DNA of 64,000 nucleotides from Rufibacter roseolus (GTDB lineage: Bacteria > Bacteroidota > Bacteroidia > Cytophagales > Hymenobacteraceae): contig NZ_JAFMSU010000003.1 of the NCBI RefSeq assembly GCF_017916365.1, forward strand, positions 124,001 to 188,000. The letters are read 5' to 3'. A model generated the notes under the pieces. That model searched no databases. It was not told the origin of the DNA and saw only the letters and a list, made by a program, of their open reading frames with translations. Shown here in pieces: positions 42,662 through 51,797 of this stretch (within the stretch, counting starts at the first letter, position 1; each line of letters starts with the position of its first letter). Made by a program: the position numbers and the translations under genes.

Positions 42662-44242
42662 ATGAAAAAGAATTATCGCTTTCACGTATGGGTTTCGGGC
42701 CTGTTCTGCTTTTCTAGTCTTCTAACATCCTGTTCAGAAGACGTACTGGAATCTAAAGACCATCTAAACGCTACATCTGGCTTAGAAGCGGTGGTGCAAA
42801 GTGATGTAACCTTTTACGCCCTCACAGACAATAATCAACTGGTGAAGTACACCACCGGTGGCAAGGTGCAGGAAGCAGGAGAGGTGAATATCACGGGCCT
42901 GAGAAGTGGTGAAAAACTCCTGGCCATCGACTTCAGGCCGGCTACCGGGCAACTCTACGGGGTGAGCAACCAGAGTTACCTGTACGTGATCAACCAAAAC
43001 ACCGGAATGGCCACCCAGGTGGGCACCATGCCTTTCTCGCCGGCCATAGATGGTCCGCAGGTAGGGTTCGACTTTAACCCAACGGTAGACCGCATCCGGC
43101 TGGTGACGGATAAAAACCAAAACCTCAGACTGAACCCAGAAACGGGAGCGGTAGCAGCCACAGACGGAGCCCTGAACCCCGGCGACCCAGATGTGGTGGC
43201 GGTGGCCTATACCAACAGCATGGCAGGCGCTACTTCTACTACCCTCTATGACATAGATGTAAAAAGCGATAAGCTGTATATCCAGAATCCGCCTAACGCC
43301 GGTACGCTGGTGGAAGTTGGTCGCCTGAATGTACAGGCGGTGGGCGAAGGAGGCTTTGACATCGCCCCGGATAATTCGCTGGCCCTTGCGGTGCTGTTCG
43401 GGCGGGGCGGCGGAAGCGAGAACCAGAAAGAAGCTTCCAACGGAAACAAATACCGCTTCTATAGCATTGACCTGGCTACCGGCAAAGCCATGAACCTGGG
43501 CAAAACAGACCGTACCCTTCTGGGCATTGCCATTCCTACTAACCCAGTGGCCTACGGGGTAGATGCCAGCAACAATCTGCTCATCTTCAATCCGTACAGT
43601 GCCTCCATGGTGATCTCCAAAGCCATTACCGACCTTAAACCCGGTGAACGAGTGTTGGGCATAGACATGCGCCCGGCCACTTCACAGCTTTACGCGCTGG
43701 GCAGCACCAGCCAACTGTATACCGTGAACCTGGCGTCGGGTGCCGCCAGCCCCGTAGGTACGCCGTTCACCCCTACCTTGTCCGGGGAGTATTTCGGGTT
43801 TGATTTTAACCCTACAGTAGACAGAATACGGGTAGTGAGCAATACCGGCCAGAACCTGCGCCTGAACCCCAACACCGGCACGGTAGCCATGGCAGACGTG
43901 ATGCTCAATCCGGGTAGCCCAGCGGTAGACGCCAGCGCTTATACCAATAACTTCGCCGGGGCTACCACCACCGCGCTGTATAACATTGATTACAATACAG
44001 ATGGTCTTTACCTGCAGAACCCACCTAACGCCGGAACCCAGGTGTTCATTGGCAGCCTGGGACTAGCCACCGGCCCTAACAACGGGTTTGACATTGGAGG
44101 CGTAAGCGGCACCGCGTTGGCTCTTTTGCAAACCGGCGCACAATCCGGCATTTACCGCATCAACCTGAGTACCGGTAGTGCTACCCTGGTGTCTACCCTT
44201 TCGCAGACTCCGGTAAGTTTTGCCCTGGGCTTAGGCTTTTAA
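42662..44242 (+). CDS. Lipoprotein with two tandem DUF4394 domains
   Basis: A 526-residue secreted lipoprotein (lipobox SLLTSCSED). Two DUF4394 beta-propeller-like domains follow one another, roughly 45-285 and 290-526. Each has the same ordered marks: ALTDNNQLVKY / GVDASNNLLIF, VGFDFNPTVDRIRLVTD / FGFDFNPTVDRIRVVSN, QNLRLNPETGAVAA / QNLRLNPNTGTVAM and YIQNPPNAGTLVEVG / YLQNPPNAGTQVFIG. The domain's role is unknown; an internal duplication is evident. Confidence 0.93.
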   Translation: MKKNYRFHVWVSGLFCFSSLLTSCSEDVLESKDHLNATSGLEAVVQSDVTFYALTDNNQLVKYTTGGKVQEAGEVNITGLRSGEKLLAIDFRPATGQLYGVSNQSYLYVINQNTGMATQVGTMPFSPAIDGPQVGFDFNPTVDRIRLVTDKNQNLRLNPETGAVAATDGALNPGDPDVVAVAYTNSMAGATSTTLYDIDVKSDKLYIQNPPNAGTLVEVGRLNVQAVGEGGFDIAPDNSLALAVLFGRGGGSENQKEASNGNKYRFYSIDLATGKAMNLGKTDRTLLGIAIPTNPVAYGVDASNNLLIFNPYSASMVISKAITDLKPGERVLGIDMRPATSQLYALGSTSQLYTVNLASGAASPVGTPFTPTLSGEYFGFDFNPTVDRIRVVSNTGQNLRLNPNTGTVAMADVMLNPGSPAVDASAYTNNFAGATTTALYNIDYNTDGLYLQNPPNAGTQVFIGSLGLATGPNNGFDIGGVSGTALALLQTGAQSGIYRINLSTGSATLVSTLSQTPVSFALGLGF

Positions 44243-44260
44243 TCAACCCAGTCTATTCTT

Positions 44261-44304
44261 AAAATCGTTTGGTCCTACCCGAAAAGTAGGATCAACCGAT
44301 TTTT
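44261..44304 (+). terminator. Terminator after the DUF4394 gene
   Basis: AAAATCGTTTGGTCCTAC and GTAGGATCAACCGATTTT pair with only wobble mismatches across a 7-nt loop and run into Ts. Confidence 0.8.
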
Positions 44305-44328
44305 GGTATATGAGTCAACAGGTAGGGT

Positions 44329-44367
44329 TATTTTAAGGCAGTTTTCAGGAAAACGGAGCCAAAACGG
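44329..44367. repeat. REP-like nested palindrome
   Basis: TATTTTAAGGCAGTTTTCAG, then GAAAACGGAGCCAAAACGG, in the gap before the bestrophin gene. Confidence 0.7.
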
Positions 44368-44499
44368 TGCCAGTAAGCTTATCCTCGGCAAACCCCTGCA
44401 GCCATCAACAGAAAACAGGAAGCCAAACTAAATCCTTTATATTTGAGGCACCTCTACACTAGCACTGGCCCTTTTTAACCGCTGCAGCGTACCTCTTCT

Positions 44500-45360
44500 A
44501 TGATCAATTACAATCCCAAAGACTGGTTTGTCTTCATTTTCCGCTTCTCCAGATCAGACACCTTCCGGCAGTTGCTCCCGCTTTTATTTGCGGTTGGGGT
44601 TTATTCTGGATTGGTAGCGTACCTGGAGCTAAACTATCTGCAGGAAGAAGCGGCAAACCACCTCAAAAATTTGGGGCTGATGCACAGCGTACTGGGATTT
44701 GTGATTTCCCTTTTGTTGGTGTTCAGGACCAATACGGCGTATGACCGCTGGTGGGAAGGCCGCAAAGTGTGGGGCAGCCTTACCAACTGCTCCCGCAATC
44801 TGGCCCTGAAACTGCAAGCCTGCCTCCAGGAGCCGGAAGACAAACTCTTTTTCCGCCAGATGATTCCCAACTTTGCCTTCGCCCTGAAGAACCATCTGCG
44901 CGAGAACGAAGACTATCAGGAGCTGGATTCTGTTTTGGACCTGAAAACGGAAAAACACCTCCCAAACCAAATAGCCAGCGCTATCTTTTCAAAAGTAAAC
45001 GAACTGCACCAAACCGGTACCCTTTCTGCGGGGCAGTTGATGATTCTGGACCAGGAGATCAGGAACCTGACCGATGTAACCGGCGCCAGTGAGCGCATCA
45101 AGAACACACCTATCCCCTTCACCTACAGCGTCTTCATCAAGAAATTCATCTTCTTCTATGTCATGACACTGCCGTTTGGGTGGGCGTTCAGTATGGGCTA
45201 TTACGTAATCCCTATGGTGATGCTGGTCTTGTACGCCATGGCTAGCCTGGAATTGATAGCCGAGGAAATTGAGAACCCCTTCGGCTCTGATGACAATGAT
45301 TTGCCGTTAGACCAGATCTGCGCCAACATCCGGAAGCACGTGGGCGAACTGCTGGGGTAA
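44500..45360 (+). CDS. Bestrophin-family ion channel protein
   Basis: A 286-residue integral membrane protein of the bestrophin/UPF0187 family. Marks are LGLMHSVLGFVISLLLVFRT followed by NTAYDRWWEGRKVWG, IPFTYSVFIKKFIFFYVMTL and ELIAEEIENPFGSDDNDLPL. Bacterial homologues form pentameric channels conducting cations or anions. A single-gene unit with no evident partner. Confidence 0.93.
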   Translation: MINYNPKDWFVFIFRFSRSDTFRQLLPLLFAVGVYSGLVAYLELNYLQEEAANHLKNLGLMHSVLGFVISLLLVFRTNTAYDRWWEGRKVWGSLTNCSRNLALKLQACLQEPEDKLFFRQMIPNFAFALKNHLRENEDYQELDSVLDLKTEKHLPNQIASAIFSKVNELHQTGTLSAGQLMILDQEIRNLTDVTGASERIKNTPIPFTYSVFIKKFIFFYVMTLPFGWAFSMGYYVIPMVMLVLYAMASLELIAEEIENPFGSDDNDLPLDQICANIRKHVGELLG

Positions 45361-45417
45361 ACCGTTTCAAACCCTTTTTTACCAAAAGAGCCCCAAAGCA
45401 GGGAAAGCACATGAAAA

Positions 45418-45440
45418 GAAAAAAAAGAGCCATGAGCTCT
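45418..45440 (-). terminator. Short terminator after the small membrane-protein gene
   Basis: On the minus strand AGAGC and GCTCT flank a 5-nt loop and are followed by about eight Ts. The stem is short but the T-run is strong. Confidence 0.55.
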
Positions 45441-45473
45441 CCTTTTAGTTATATCCTCATCAGGTCTACTCCA

Positions 45474-45875
45474 TTACCTTGGTGGTGGCCCGGTGTCTAC
45501 GTTTTTGGTCAGGTACCTGGTGAGTAAGCTGCCAATGGCCCCCGAGCCGGCGTACTTGGCCAGGTTATCCAAGACTTCAACCTGTTCCTTGGTCAGCCAC
45601 TTCCACTCCTCGGCGGCAATGAGGTGGAAACCCCGCACCCCAATACAGATGGCAATGACAATACCCGCTATGATGATGTTCCCCTGAATGGCCCAGTGGA
45701 TGATGGTTTTGGCCCCTTGCTCCCGTTGGTGCTCCCTTTTGCGCCGGTCGCTGGCAAACCATTCATCCTCTTCCTTAGCCTTCCTTAATGCTGCCGGCGG
45801 CGGCGGTGATGCCCTGATGGCGGCAAGATCAAGGTTGGAAGACGGACTAGGCTGATTGGGCTGCATGGGGGGCAT
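45474..45875 (-). CDS. Small membrane protein overlapping the Panacea gene
   Basis: A 133-residue protein. A proline-rich N-terminus and a charged helix (KEEDEWFASDRRKREHQREQ) lead to one membrane helix (IQGNIIIAGIVIAICIGVRG) and a second weakly hydrophobic stretch (LAKYAGSGAIGSLLTRYL). No family recognised. Its first 29 bp overlap the end of the Panacea-domain gene, so the two are cotranscribed. In Panacea toxin-antitoxin pairs the partner is often a short membrane-active protein; that role is inferred here only from position and topology. Confidence 0.72.
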   Translation of the reverse strand: MPPMQPNQPSPSSNLDLAAIRASPPPPAALRKAKEEDEWFASDRRKREHQREQGAKTIIHWAIQGNIIIAGIVIAICIGVRGFHLIAAEEWKWLTKEQVEVLDNLAKYAGSGAIGSLLTRYLTKNVDTGPPPR

Positions 45876-46353
45876 TCACTAGCTTCTGATAATATTCCTT
45901 TATGAGATCGTTGGGGATGATGACATTGTTACTGTGCTTTCCTTGCGTGTCCCAGACCTGTTTCCAGGGCGTGTTGTCCTGGTGGGTCATGGCTGAAAGG
46001 TCAACGCCCGAGAACTGTCCGTACACTTCCCAGATTTTCTCCAGGAACGGCACCAGGTCGGGGTCAGAGAGGGTCACCAGGGCAGACTCGTTGGCGTTGC
46101 CCGCCGTCACCATCTGCTTTATGGTTTCGCCCCCGTAGTCTTTGAAACTGTAATAAATGGAAGGAACCACCGGGCCGTATTTCCAGGCCTCCACAGGTTC
46201 AGTCAGCAGCGGTTGCCCCGATAGGCCCAGGTACCACCCATGGGCGATGTACACCAGTTTCACCAGCTTCATATTGGTCACGGGTTCGCCGGTGTCAAAA
46301 GACTTCTTGATAAAGAAGTTGGCCACTGCCAGAGCATTTTCCATGACTATCAA
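45847..46353 (-). CDS. Panacea-domain (DUF4065) protein, possible antitoxin
   Basis: A 168-residue soluble protein with the Panacea/DUF4065 core: NMKLVKLVYIAHGWYLGLSG, then QPLLTEPVEAWKYGPVVPSI. The domain is found in SocA-like proteolysis adaptors, phage GepA proteins, and antitoxins that neutralise many unrelated small toxins. The translationally coupled downstream gene makes the antitoxin reading plausible. The start is ATG 46353 or the ATG three codons on. Confidence 0.85.
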   Translation of the reverse strand: MIVMENALAVANFFIKKSFDTGEPVTNMKLVKLVYIAHGWYLGLSGQPLLTEPVEAWKYGPVVPSIYYSFKDYGGETIKQMVTAGNANESALVTLSDPDLVPFLEKIWEVYGQFSGVDLSAMTHQDNTPWKQVWDTQGKHSNNVIIPNDLIKEYYQKLVNAPHAAQSA

Positions 46354-46539
46354 TTATTTACCTCTATTAAAGTAACGCCCAGCCTGAAAGGAAGGTTGGG
46401 CAGTTACCAATACAAAAATATAAAGATAAAGCTGGGAAAACAAAAGGAACGGGGGCCTTTATCCCTTGAAAAGCAGCATGATAACGGGGCACCCCGTTAC
46501 TGGCAGACAGGGCACTTCTAACGCCTAAACAGGGCCAAA

Positions 46540-46574
46540 CAAAAAGCCTGAACAGGGATTTTGCTCAGGCTTTT
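46540..46574 (-). terminator. Terminator of the GAF-domain gene
   Basis: On the minus strand AAAAGCCTGA and TCAGGCTTTT pair across a 13-nt loop and run into TTTTTGTTT. It follows the GAF gene stop by about 40 bp. Confidence 0.78.
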
Positions 46575-46608
46575 AAAGGGTAATTTCTGCAAAACAGCTC
46601 TAAAACGG
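46567..46608. repeat. REP-like palindrome, degenerate
   Basis: AGGCTTTTAAAGGGTAATTT, then CTGCAAAACAGCTCTAAAACGG; overlaps the terminator arm by a few bases. Confidence 0.5.
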
Positions 46609-46613
46609 AAGAC

Positions 46614-47150
46614 TCAGATCATGGTTTGGGTATAGAGCTGGCACTTCCAGAGGTCCAGTTCGTCCATAACCAGCTTAGCCATGTATTCCAGCGTGATTTT
46701 GTCATCAATGGTGAATTCACGGGGTTCTTTGTCTAAAATGCATACCGCCCCCAGGTTATAGCCGTCATAGGTGGTAATGGGCACCGCCGCATAGAACCTG
46801 AGTCCGAATTCACCGGCCACCAGCGGATTCTTCGCCAGGCATGGCTCATGAAGGGCATTCTTGAAAATGGTGGCTTCCTGCCGCAAGATGGATAAGGAGC
46901 ACAGGCTCTGACCTCTATCTACCTCATTGGTGTCTTCCATGCCCACGTTGCCTTTAAACCAAACCCGGTCCGCATCCACAAAGGATACCAGGGCAATGGG
47001 CACCTTGAAGATATGCGCCGCCAGCGCCGCGATGTGCTTGAAAGGACCGTCTGTTTCTGTATCTAAAATCTGGTAATCATGCAGTTTCCTCAACCTCTCT
47101 GCTTCATTTTGAGGGATAATATCTACCCCAAAAGTATTTGTCATGGCCAT
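46614..47150 (-). CDS. Stand-alone GAF-domain protein
   Basis: A 178-residue protein made of one GAF domain: NEAERLRKLHDYQILDTETD, LVSFVDADRVWFKGNVGMED, LRFYAAVPITTYDGYNLGAV, CILDKEPREFT. This type usually heads a histidine kinase or diguanylate cyclase but stands alone here. The ligand is unknown. Confidence 0.88.
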   Translation of the reverse strand: MAMTNTFGVDIIPQNEAERLRKLHDYQILDTETDGPFKHIAALAAHIFKVPIALVSFVDADRVWFKGNVGMEDTNEVDRGQSLCSLSILRQEATIFKNALHEPCLAKNPLVAGEFGLRFYAAVPITTYDGYNLGAVCILDKEPREFTIDDKITLEYMAKLVMDELDLWKCQLYTQTMI

Positions 47151-47568
47151 GTACGCTTGTCTGTTCTTTTCCCACTACTGCTTTAAGATTTCCGTCTTTA
47201 CGTCCAATTCAAATCAAGGTTAAATGAAATATTAAATAAAGTATAGGAAAAGTTATAAGTTGCTATTTCCCAAGGCTTAGCTTAATATTAAAGAAATCTT
47301 GTATTTGCCCATGCAGCACCCATAAAACCGGTAAACACCCCCTAATAAAGCAGGTAGTAAGGCCGCAATATAAGGGTTTAGAAGCCATAGCAAGAAACAT
47401 ACCCAAACTGATTTGACAACCTGTTTTCCTGCAAACCGAAAGGAAAGCCTCTGGTGAACGGTACCCCTACCTTGCGCATCGTCCCATTTAAGCCTGCATT
47501 TCTCAAAAACAGGCGCTAAACAGGAAAACCAGTAAAACCTGCTGCTCTACCTGCAGGAAAGTAGTTAC
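47151..47568. other. Non-coding gap
   Basis: Contains only half-copies of the dispersed repeat (around 47418-47440 and 47503-47525). It should carry the GAF-gene promoter on the minus strand; none is clear. Confidence 0.4.
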
Positions 47569-49734
47569 TTAAGTCTTGCTCACTTGCTCGCCTTGCAGCA
47601 CGGCAGAGATCTTGGCGATATCGGTGGAGACCTTCTTGATGAACTCCAGCTGTTCTTTTAGCAGGAGCTCGTCTGAGGAAAGGCCGGCTGGTTCGGGCAC
47701 TTCGGGCTCGGGCAGGTGCACGGTGCTCTCACAGGCTTTTTCAGCGGGGTCTAAGGTTTGCAGCGCCTCGGAGAGGGAAAACTCTGCCCGCCGCAGGATT
47801 TTGAAAAAAGCGGTAGGATAGGTTTCCGGTACCCGGTTTCTTCTGGACGAAAAAATGGTGGCTATGTAGGAAGAGAGAATATGGTTCAGAACCACGAACT
47901 GGAAGATTTCCTGGCGGTGCAGCTGTTTGCTGCGGGGTTCATCGGTCATGCGCTGGAAAGCCGCCGATAGGTTCGCTGAGTTGACGTATACTTCCTTGCG
48001 GGACAGCTTGTACTGCACCTCGGTGATCTCCTTACCGGCCAGCCTCTCGGCCAGCACCTGCAGGTACCGCAGGTTGGCTTGCACTACGTTATTGAGCAAT
48101 CGGCCCACCTGCTTGGACTCCCAGTTAGGAAACACGAAATAAGTAGCCGCAAAGGCGATAGCGCAGCCCACCACAGTATCTACTATACGTTCCTGCACAA
48201 TGGTCATACCCCCGCCGCCCAGGAAACTGAACAGGATGAGCATGAAAGGTGTCATGAGCGTCACGCTCAGCATGTAGTTGATGCGCTGCACGCTGTAGAA
48301 ACCCGTCATGAACACCAGCATAAACGCAAACTGCAGCCGCGTATCCTGCACCAGGTACAAGATCAGCAGCCCCAGCACCCCTCCCGCCACCGTCCCGATG
48401 ATCCTTTCTTTGTTCCGTTGTTTGGTCAGGCTGAAGGCGGGCTTTAGCAGGAAAATCACGGTGAGCAGGACCCAGTAACTGTGCTGCCCGTACGGGAACA
48501 GCTTGGTCAAGGCATAGGCGAACAGCGCCACCAGCGCCACCCTGAACGAGAACCTGAACACCGATGCCCCAAAGGTGAGGTTGTTCAGAAACACTTTGGG
48601 GTCAATGGTCTGGTGCGAGATAAAGAGCGAGAACTCTATCTCCCGGGACCTTTTCCTAAGTTCCTCTTTATCCAGGCTGAAGTAAGACCTGATTACCGTG
48701 AGCCGTTGGGCAATGGACCTGATGTTCACGAAAATCTTGCGCAGAACCAGGTGGCTGGTTTGGTCTTCCTTCTCGGCCACTGCGTCTATGCCGGTTTTGA
48801 GTTGATCCAGCCGGGAGGTCAGGTCCTGGGTGTTGCGGTGCGGCAGGTTAGCCTGCACGGCAAAGGCAATGTTGTCCAGCTCATCGGCGAGTAGTTCTAT
48901 GAGGCCCGCAAACTCCGGCAGCAGTCCCATATGCCCGTATTTCTCCCTGATGGATCCGTAATCATAATGGATGGCGGTGACCTGTTCATACAGATCCACC
49001 AGGTCTACAAACGCCATGAGCAGCGTGCGGCCCGTATCCGTGGATTCTTTCAGGAGCTGGCGGCTCTTGAACATGAGCTCGCGCAGGGCATCCATCTTTT
49101 CACTCACCAGGATCTGCTGCGAGATCAACTGGCGGTAATCATCCTCCAGATTGTTCTGGGAATGGTAAAAGGCGGCTTTCAGCCGAAGGAACTTAGCGAC
49201 CTCCTTCACGCATTCGCCCAGGGCCTGTTGTGCGGGCCGATAAGGCATAAACCGGTTAGAGACCAGGCTCAGGAGCATGTACCACACGCCACCCGCCATC
49301 ACTAGGCCGCTGTAGATAAAAACCTGCTCCGGCGTGAGCGGCCGGTCCATGGTCATGACCAGCACAAGCAAGCCGCCCAGCCCAATAAAGGAGGCCCGCA
49401 TCCCGTACACCAGCAGCATAGAGCAAAGAAAGCTGGACACCAGAATGGCCAGGCCCAAGGTGAGCACGTGCATACGGGCGAAGCCAATGACCAGCGCCAT
49501 CACCGTGCAGAGGCCAATACTCAGGAGCATGGCGTTGCGCTTGTGTCGCTCCGGCCCCGGCGAATCTGCCAGACTCACGCTAATGGCCCCCAGGGAGATG
49601 GTGATTCCCGACTCAAAATGGCCCAACTGCGAAAAGAGCAGGGAAGGCAACAGCGCCGCCACAGTGGTGCGGATGCCATCATAGAAGTTCTGGCTGTAGA
49701 AAAAAGACTGGAGCTCCCTTACTTTCCTGTTCAT
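47569..49734 (-). CDS. FUSC/YccS-family membrane protein
   Basis: A 721-residue inner-membrane protein. Two blocks of about six helices each (TTVAALLPSLLFSQLGHFES onward; then FRFSFRVALVALFAYALTKL onward) enclose a cytoplasmic helical domain, the plan of YccS/FUSC proteins related to the aromatic-acid exporter AaeB. The repeated FUSC motif is visible as HYDGIRT-like and GQHSYWVLLTVIFLLKPAFS. The C-terminal 100 residues are helical and acidic. The exported substrate is unknown. Confidence 0.9.
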   Translation of the reverse strand: MNRKVRELQSFFYSQNFYDGIRTTVAALLPSLLFSQLGHFESGITISLGAISVSLADSPGPERHKRNAMLLSIGLCTVMALVIGFARMHVLTLGLAILVSSFLCSMLLVYGMRASFIGLGGLLVLVMTMDRPLTPEQVFIYSGLVMAGGVWYMLLSLVSNRFMPYRPAQQALGECVKEVAKFLRLKAAFYHSQNNLEDDYRQLISQQILVSEKMDALRELMFKSRQLLKESTDTGRTLLMAFVDLVDLYEQVTAIHYDYGSIREKYGHMGLLPEFAGLIELLADELDNIAFAVQANLPHRNTQDLTSRLDQLKTGIDAVAEKEDQTSHLVLRKIFVNIRSIAQRLTVIRSYFSLDKEELRKRSREIEFSLFISHQTIDPKVFLNNLTFGASVFRFSFRVALVALFAYALTKLFPYGQHSYWVLLTVIFLLKPAFSLTKQRNKERIIGTVAGGVLGLLILYLVQDTRLQFAFMLVFMTGFYSVQRINYMLSVTLMTPFMLILFSFLGGGGMTIVQERIVDTVVGCAIAFAATYFVFPNWESKQVGRLLNNVVQANLRYLQVLAERLAGKEITEVQYKLSRKEVYVNSANLSAAFQRMTDEPRSKQLHRQEIFQFVVLNHILSSYIATIFSSRRNRVPETYPTAFFKILRRAEFSLSEALQTLDPAEKACESTVHLPEPEVPEPAGLSSDELLLKEQLEFIKKVSTDIAKISAVLQGEQVSKT

Positions 49735-49872
49735 TCTTTACTAATGGGTGAATGCGTGATGGTGCGGCTGCGTGAAGACGAATCAAAGTTTGAAGGTACT
49801 AACTTCCAGAGAAGCAGAAGGACTTCCCCTTAAATCAGGTTGGCAGCCCTTCAACTCAGCAGCCGTCTCTTT

Positions 49873-49908
49873 ATTTGGGCTACTTTTACGGAAACAGCGT
49901 AAAAACGT
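49873..49908. repeat. REP-like palindrome, degenerate
   Basis: ATTTGGGCTACTTTTACG, then GAAACAGCGTAAAAACG, in the divergent gap between the FUSC gene and the YpdA-like gene. The rest of the gap (49735-50124) shows no gene. Confidence 0.5.
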
Positions 49909-50124
49909 CAGGTGCAACCCAAAGCCTTAACGTAATAGACACAAGTGAGGATTTGGGTCAAAAGGAGCAGCTATCCTTCAAGGCATTGACCAGCAGGGTT
50001 CCCAGATTAAGCCTAAAATCATTTTCTGCGTATTATTTTTATTTGTTTGAATCACCTACATCTGTTCCTCTAAATTCATTCGTTCTCTCACCCTCTCCTT
50101 CAATCATTGAATTACCTTTACGGC

Positions 50125-51108
50125 ATGCGTACCTCTTCAGAATTTGATATTGTCATCATCGGGGCTGGCCCCATTGGCCTGACCTGCGGTATTGAGGCCC
50201 AGAAAGCCGGCCTCTCTTACGTGATCATTGACAAAGGCACCCTGGTCAACTCGCTCTACAACTACCCGGTGACCATGTCGTTTTTCTCCACCTCAGAGAA
50301 GCTGGAGATTGGGGGCGTGCCTTTTATCTCTGACAACCCCAAGCCGCGCCGCAACGAGGCACTGGAGTACTACCGCCGCGTCACGCTCAAGTTTCACCTG
50401 AACCTGCGGCTGTTTGAGGAAGTATTGTCGGTGCAGAAGTCCGGAGAGCAGTTTGAGGTAAAAACCATTAAGGAAACCTACCGTGCCCGCAAAGTCATTG
50501 TCTCCACCGGTTTCTATGACTTGCCCGCGCTCATGGAGGTGCCCGGTGAGGATTTGCCGCACGTGACCCATTACTACAAAGACCCGCATTACTATGCCCT
50601 GCAGAAAGTAGTGGTGGTAGGCGCGAGCAATTCCTCAGTAGATGCGGCGCTGGAAACCTACCGCAAAGGCGCCGAGGTCACCATGGTGGTGCGAGGCCCG
50701 GAGATTGGTCGCCGGGTAAAATACTGGGTGCGGCCCGATGTGGAGAACCGTATCAAGGAGGGCAGCATCAAGGCTCACTTCAACTCCTGCATCACGGCCA
50801 TCCGCCCAGGTGAGGTGGACATCAACACCCCCGATGGGCCTATCACGCTGGAGAACGACTTTGTGCTGGCGCTCACCGGCTACAAACCCAACTTTGAGCT
50901 CCTCCGGAAATTTGGCGTAGAACTCTCCCCAGACGACAAACTGTACCCGCAGCACAACACCCAAACCATGGAAACAAACCAGCCAGGGCTCTACCTGGCG
51001 GGCGTGGTCTGCGGCGGCATGGACACACACCTCTGGTTCATTGAGAACTCCCGTGATCACGCCGAAAAGATTGTGCAGCACATCCTTGCCCAGGATCGGG
51101 TTTCTTAG
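50125..51108 (+). CDS. YpdA-type FAD-dependent (bacillithiol) disulfide reductase
   Basis: A 327-residue flavoprotein. The FAD-binding motif FDIVIIGAGPIGLTCGIEAQ is at the N-terminus, the NAD(P)-binding motif VVVVGASNSSVDAALETYRK lies in the middle, and the C-terminal FAD contact is PGLYLAGVVCGG. There is no redox-active CxxC, as is normal for YpdA, which reduces bacillithiol disulfide with NADPH. Bacillithiol occurs in many Bacteroidetes, so the role is likely. ATG 50125 is preferred to a frame-open start six codons upstream. Confidence 0.9.
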   Translation: MRTSSEFDIVIIGAGPIGLTCGIEAQKAGLSYVIIDKGTLVNSLYNYPVTMSFFSTSEKLEIGGVPFISDNPKPRRNEALEYYRRVTLKFHLNLRLFEEVLSVQKSGEQFEVKTIKETYRARKVIVSTGFYDLPALMEVPGEDLPHVTHYYKDPHYYALQKVVVVGASNSSVDAALETYRKGAEVTMVVRGPEIGRRVKYWVRPDVENRIKEGSIKAHFNSCITAIRPGEVDINTPDGPITLENDFVLALTGYKPNFELLRKFGVELSPDDKLYPQHNTQTMETNQPGLYLAGVVCGGMDTHLWFIENSRDHAEKIVQHILAQDRVS

Positions 51109-51117
51109 CCCCTTTCT

Positions 51118-51156
51118 CGTTTAGGGGTTGATTTTCTGAAAACGGCCCCCAAAACG
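51118..51156. repeat. REP-like nested palindrome after the YpdA-like gene
   Basis: CGTTTAGGGGTTGATTTTC, then TGAAAACGGCCCCCAAAACG; outer, middle and inner arms all pair. Confidence 0.75.
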
Positions 51157-51226
51157 AAAGCTTTACAGTTACAGAGAAAAAGGAGGACTTCAAGTTCACC
51201 TATTTCCCCGTTTCCTTGATCTGTCG

Positions 51227-51277
51227 CCTGACAGACCAACCCTGTAGGTTTTTAAGTCAACCTTTTGGTCTGTCAGG
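51227..51277. repeat. Inverted repeat with 13-bp perfect arms
   Basis: CCTGACAGACCAA (51227-51239) and TTGGTCTGTCAGG (51265-51277) enclose a 25-bp spacer. The half-unit CAGACC recurs right after (GGGACAGACC). It resembles CCTGACAGG-type palindromes dispersed in this phylum. Confidence 0.75.
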
Positions 51278-51548
51278 GACAGACCGAGGATAGGCCAAGT
51301 CTCGGAAAAATGGCCCTGAAACCAACACAGGCCTTCTCCAATTCAAAGGACAAGCTTCACCTTGCAAATGCTGAAAGGTTACCTAACACCAGCCAGATGC
51401 TTTCCAGCCGGTCAATGCCAATGATTTTGCATAAAGCCAACAGACTAGCACCTGCCTCCTGCACAATAAGGAAATTCCTGAACCGGCCTTGTCTGAAAAC
51501 ATACAAGCCACTCCTCCAACTCCCCTCCCATTCTTTTAGAAAGCCTCT

Positions 51549-51585
51549 GTTCCGGGCCTGATTTTGGAAGAACAGACCCGGAATA
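51549..51585. repeat. REP-like palindrome, variant arms
   Basis: GTTCCGGGCCTGATTTTGG, then AAGAACAGACCCGGAATAGG. The outer arms changed together (TTCCGGG/CCCGGAA), a compensated change that supports selection on the hairpin. Confidence 0.6.
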
Positions 51586-51770
51586 GGTAATTGTCTGAAA
51601 TCCAATGGCCTTAGGGTATCCCGGAGGTAACCAAAAGATAACACCACCTCAATAAACTGATTAACAAATAGTTACACATTATACAAGTGCTTTCCGCTTT
51701 CCTCTCTATTGAATAAAACAAACAATGGCTTGTATAAACAGGGTTAAGCTGCTTTACTTTGCACACCGAA

Positions 51771-51780
51771 TGAACGTTCA
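51771..51780. promoter_or_regulatory. Possible TetR operator
   Basis: TGAACGTTCA is a perfect 10-bp palindrome 18 bp before the TetR start codon, where autoregulation of the efflux operon would be expected. A single short palindrome is weak evidence. Confidence 0.45.
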
Positions 51781-51797
51781 ATAGACAGAAAAAGACC

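Larger units (their letters stand above)
51109..51770. other. Repeat-rich gap between the YpdA-like and TetR genes
   Basis: No gene. It holds two REP-like copies (51118-51156, 51549-51585), a half-copy near 51300-51325 and an inverted repeat at 51227-51277. Confidence 0.6.

Noticed and set aside
49875-50147. Open frame of 90 codons before the YpdA-like gene
   Set aside because: It covers a REP-like element and overlaps the true start of the next gene in another frame.
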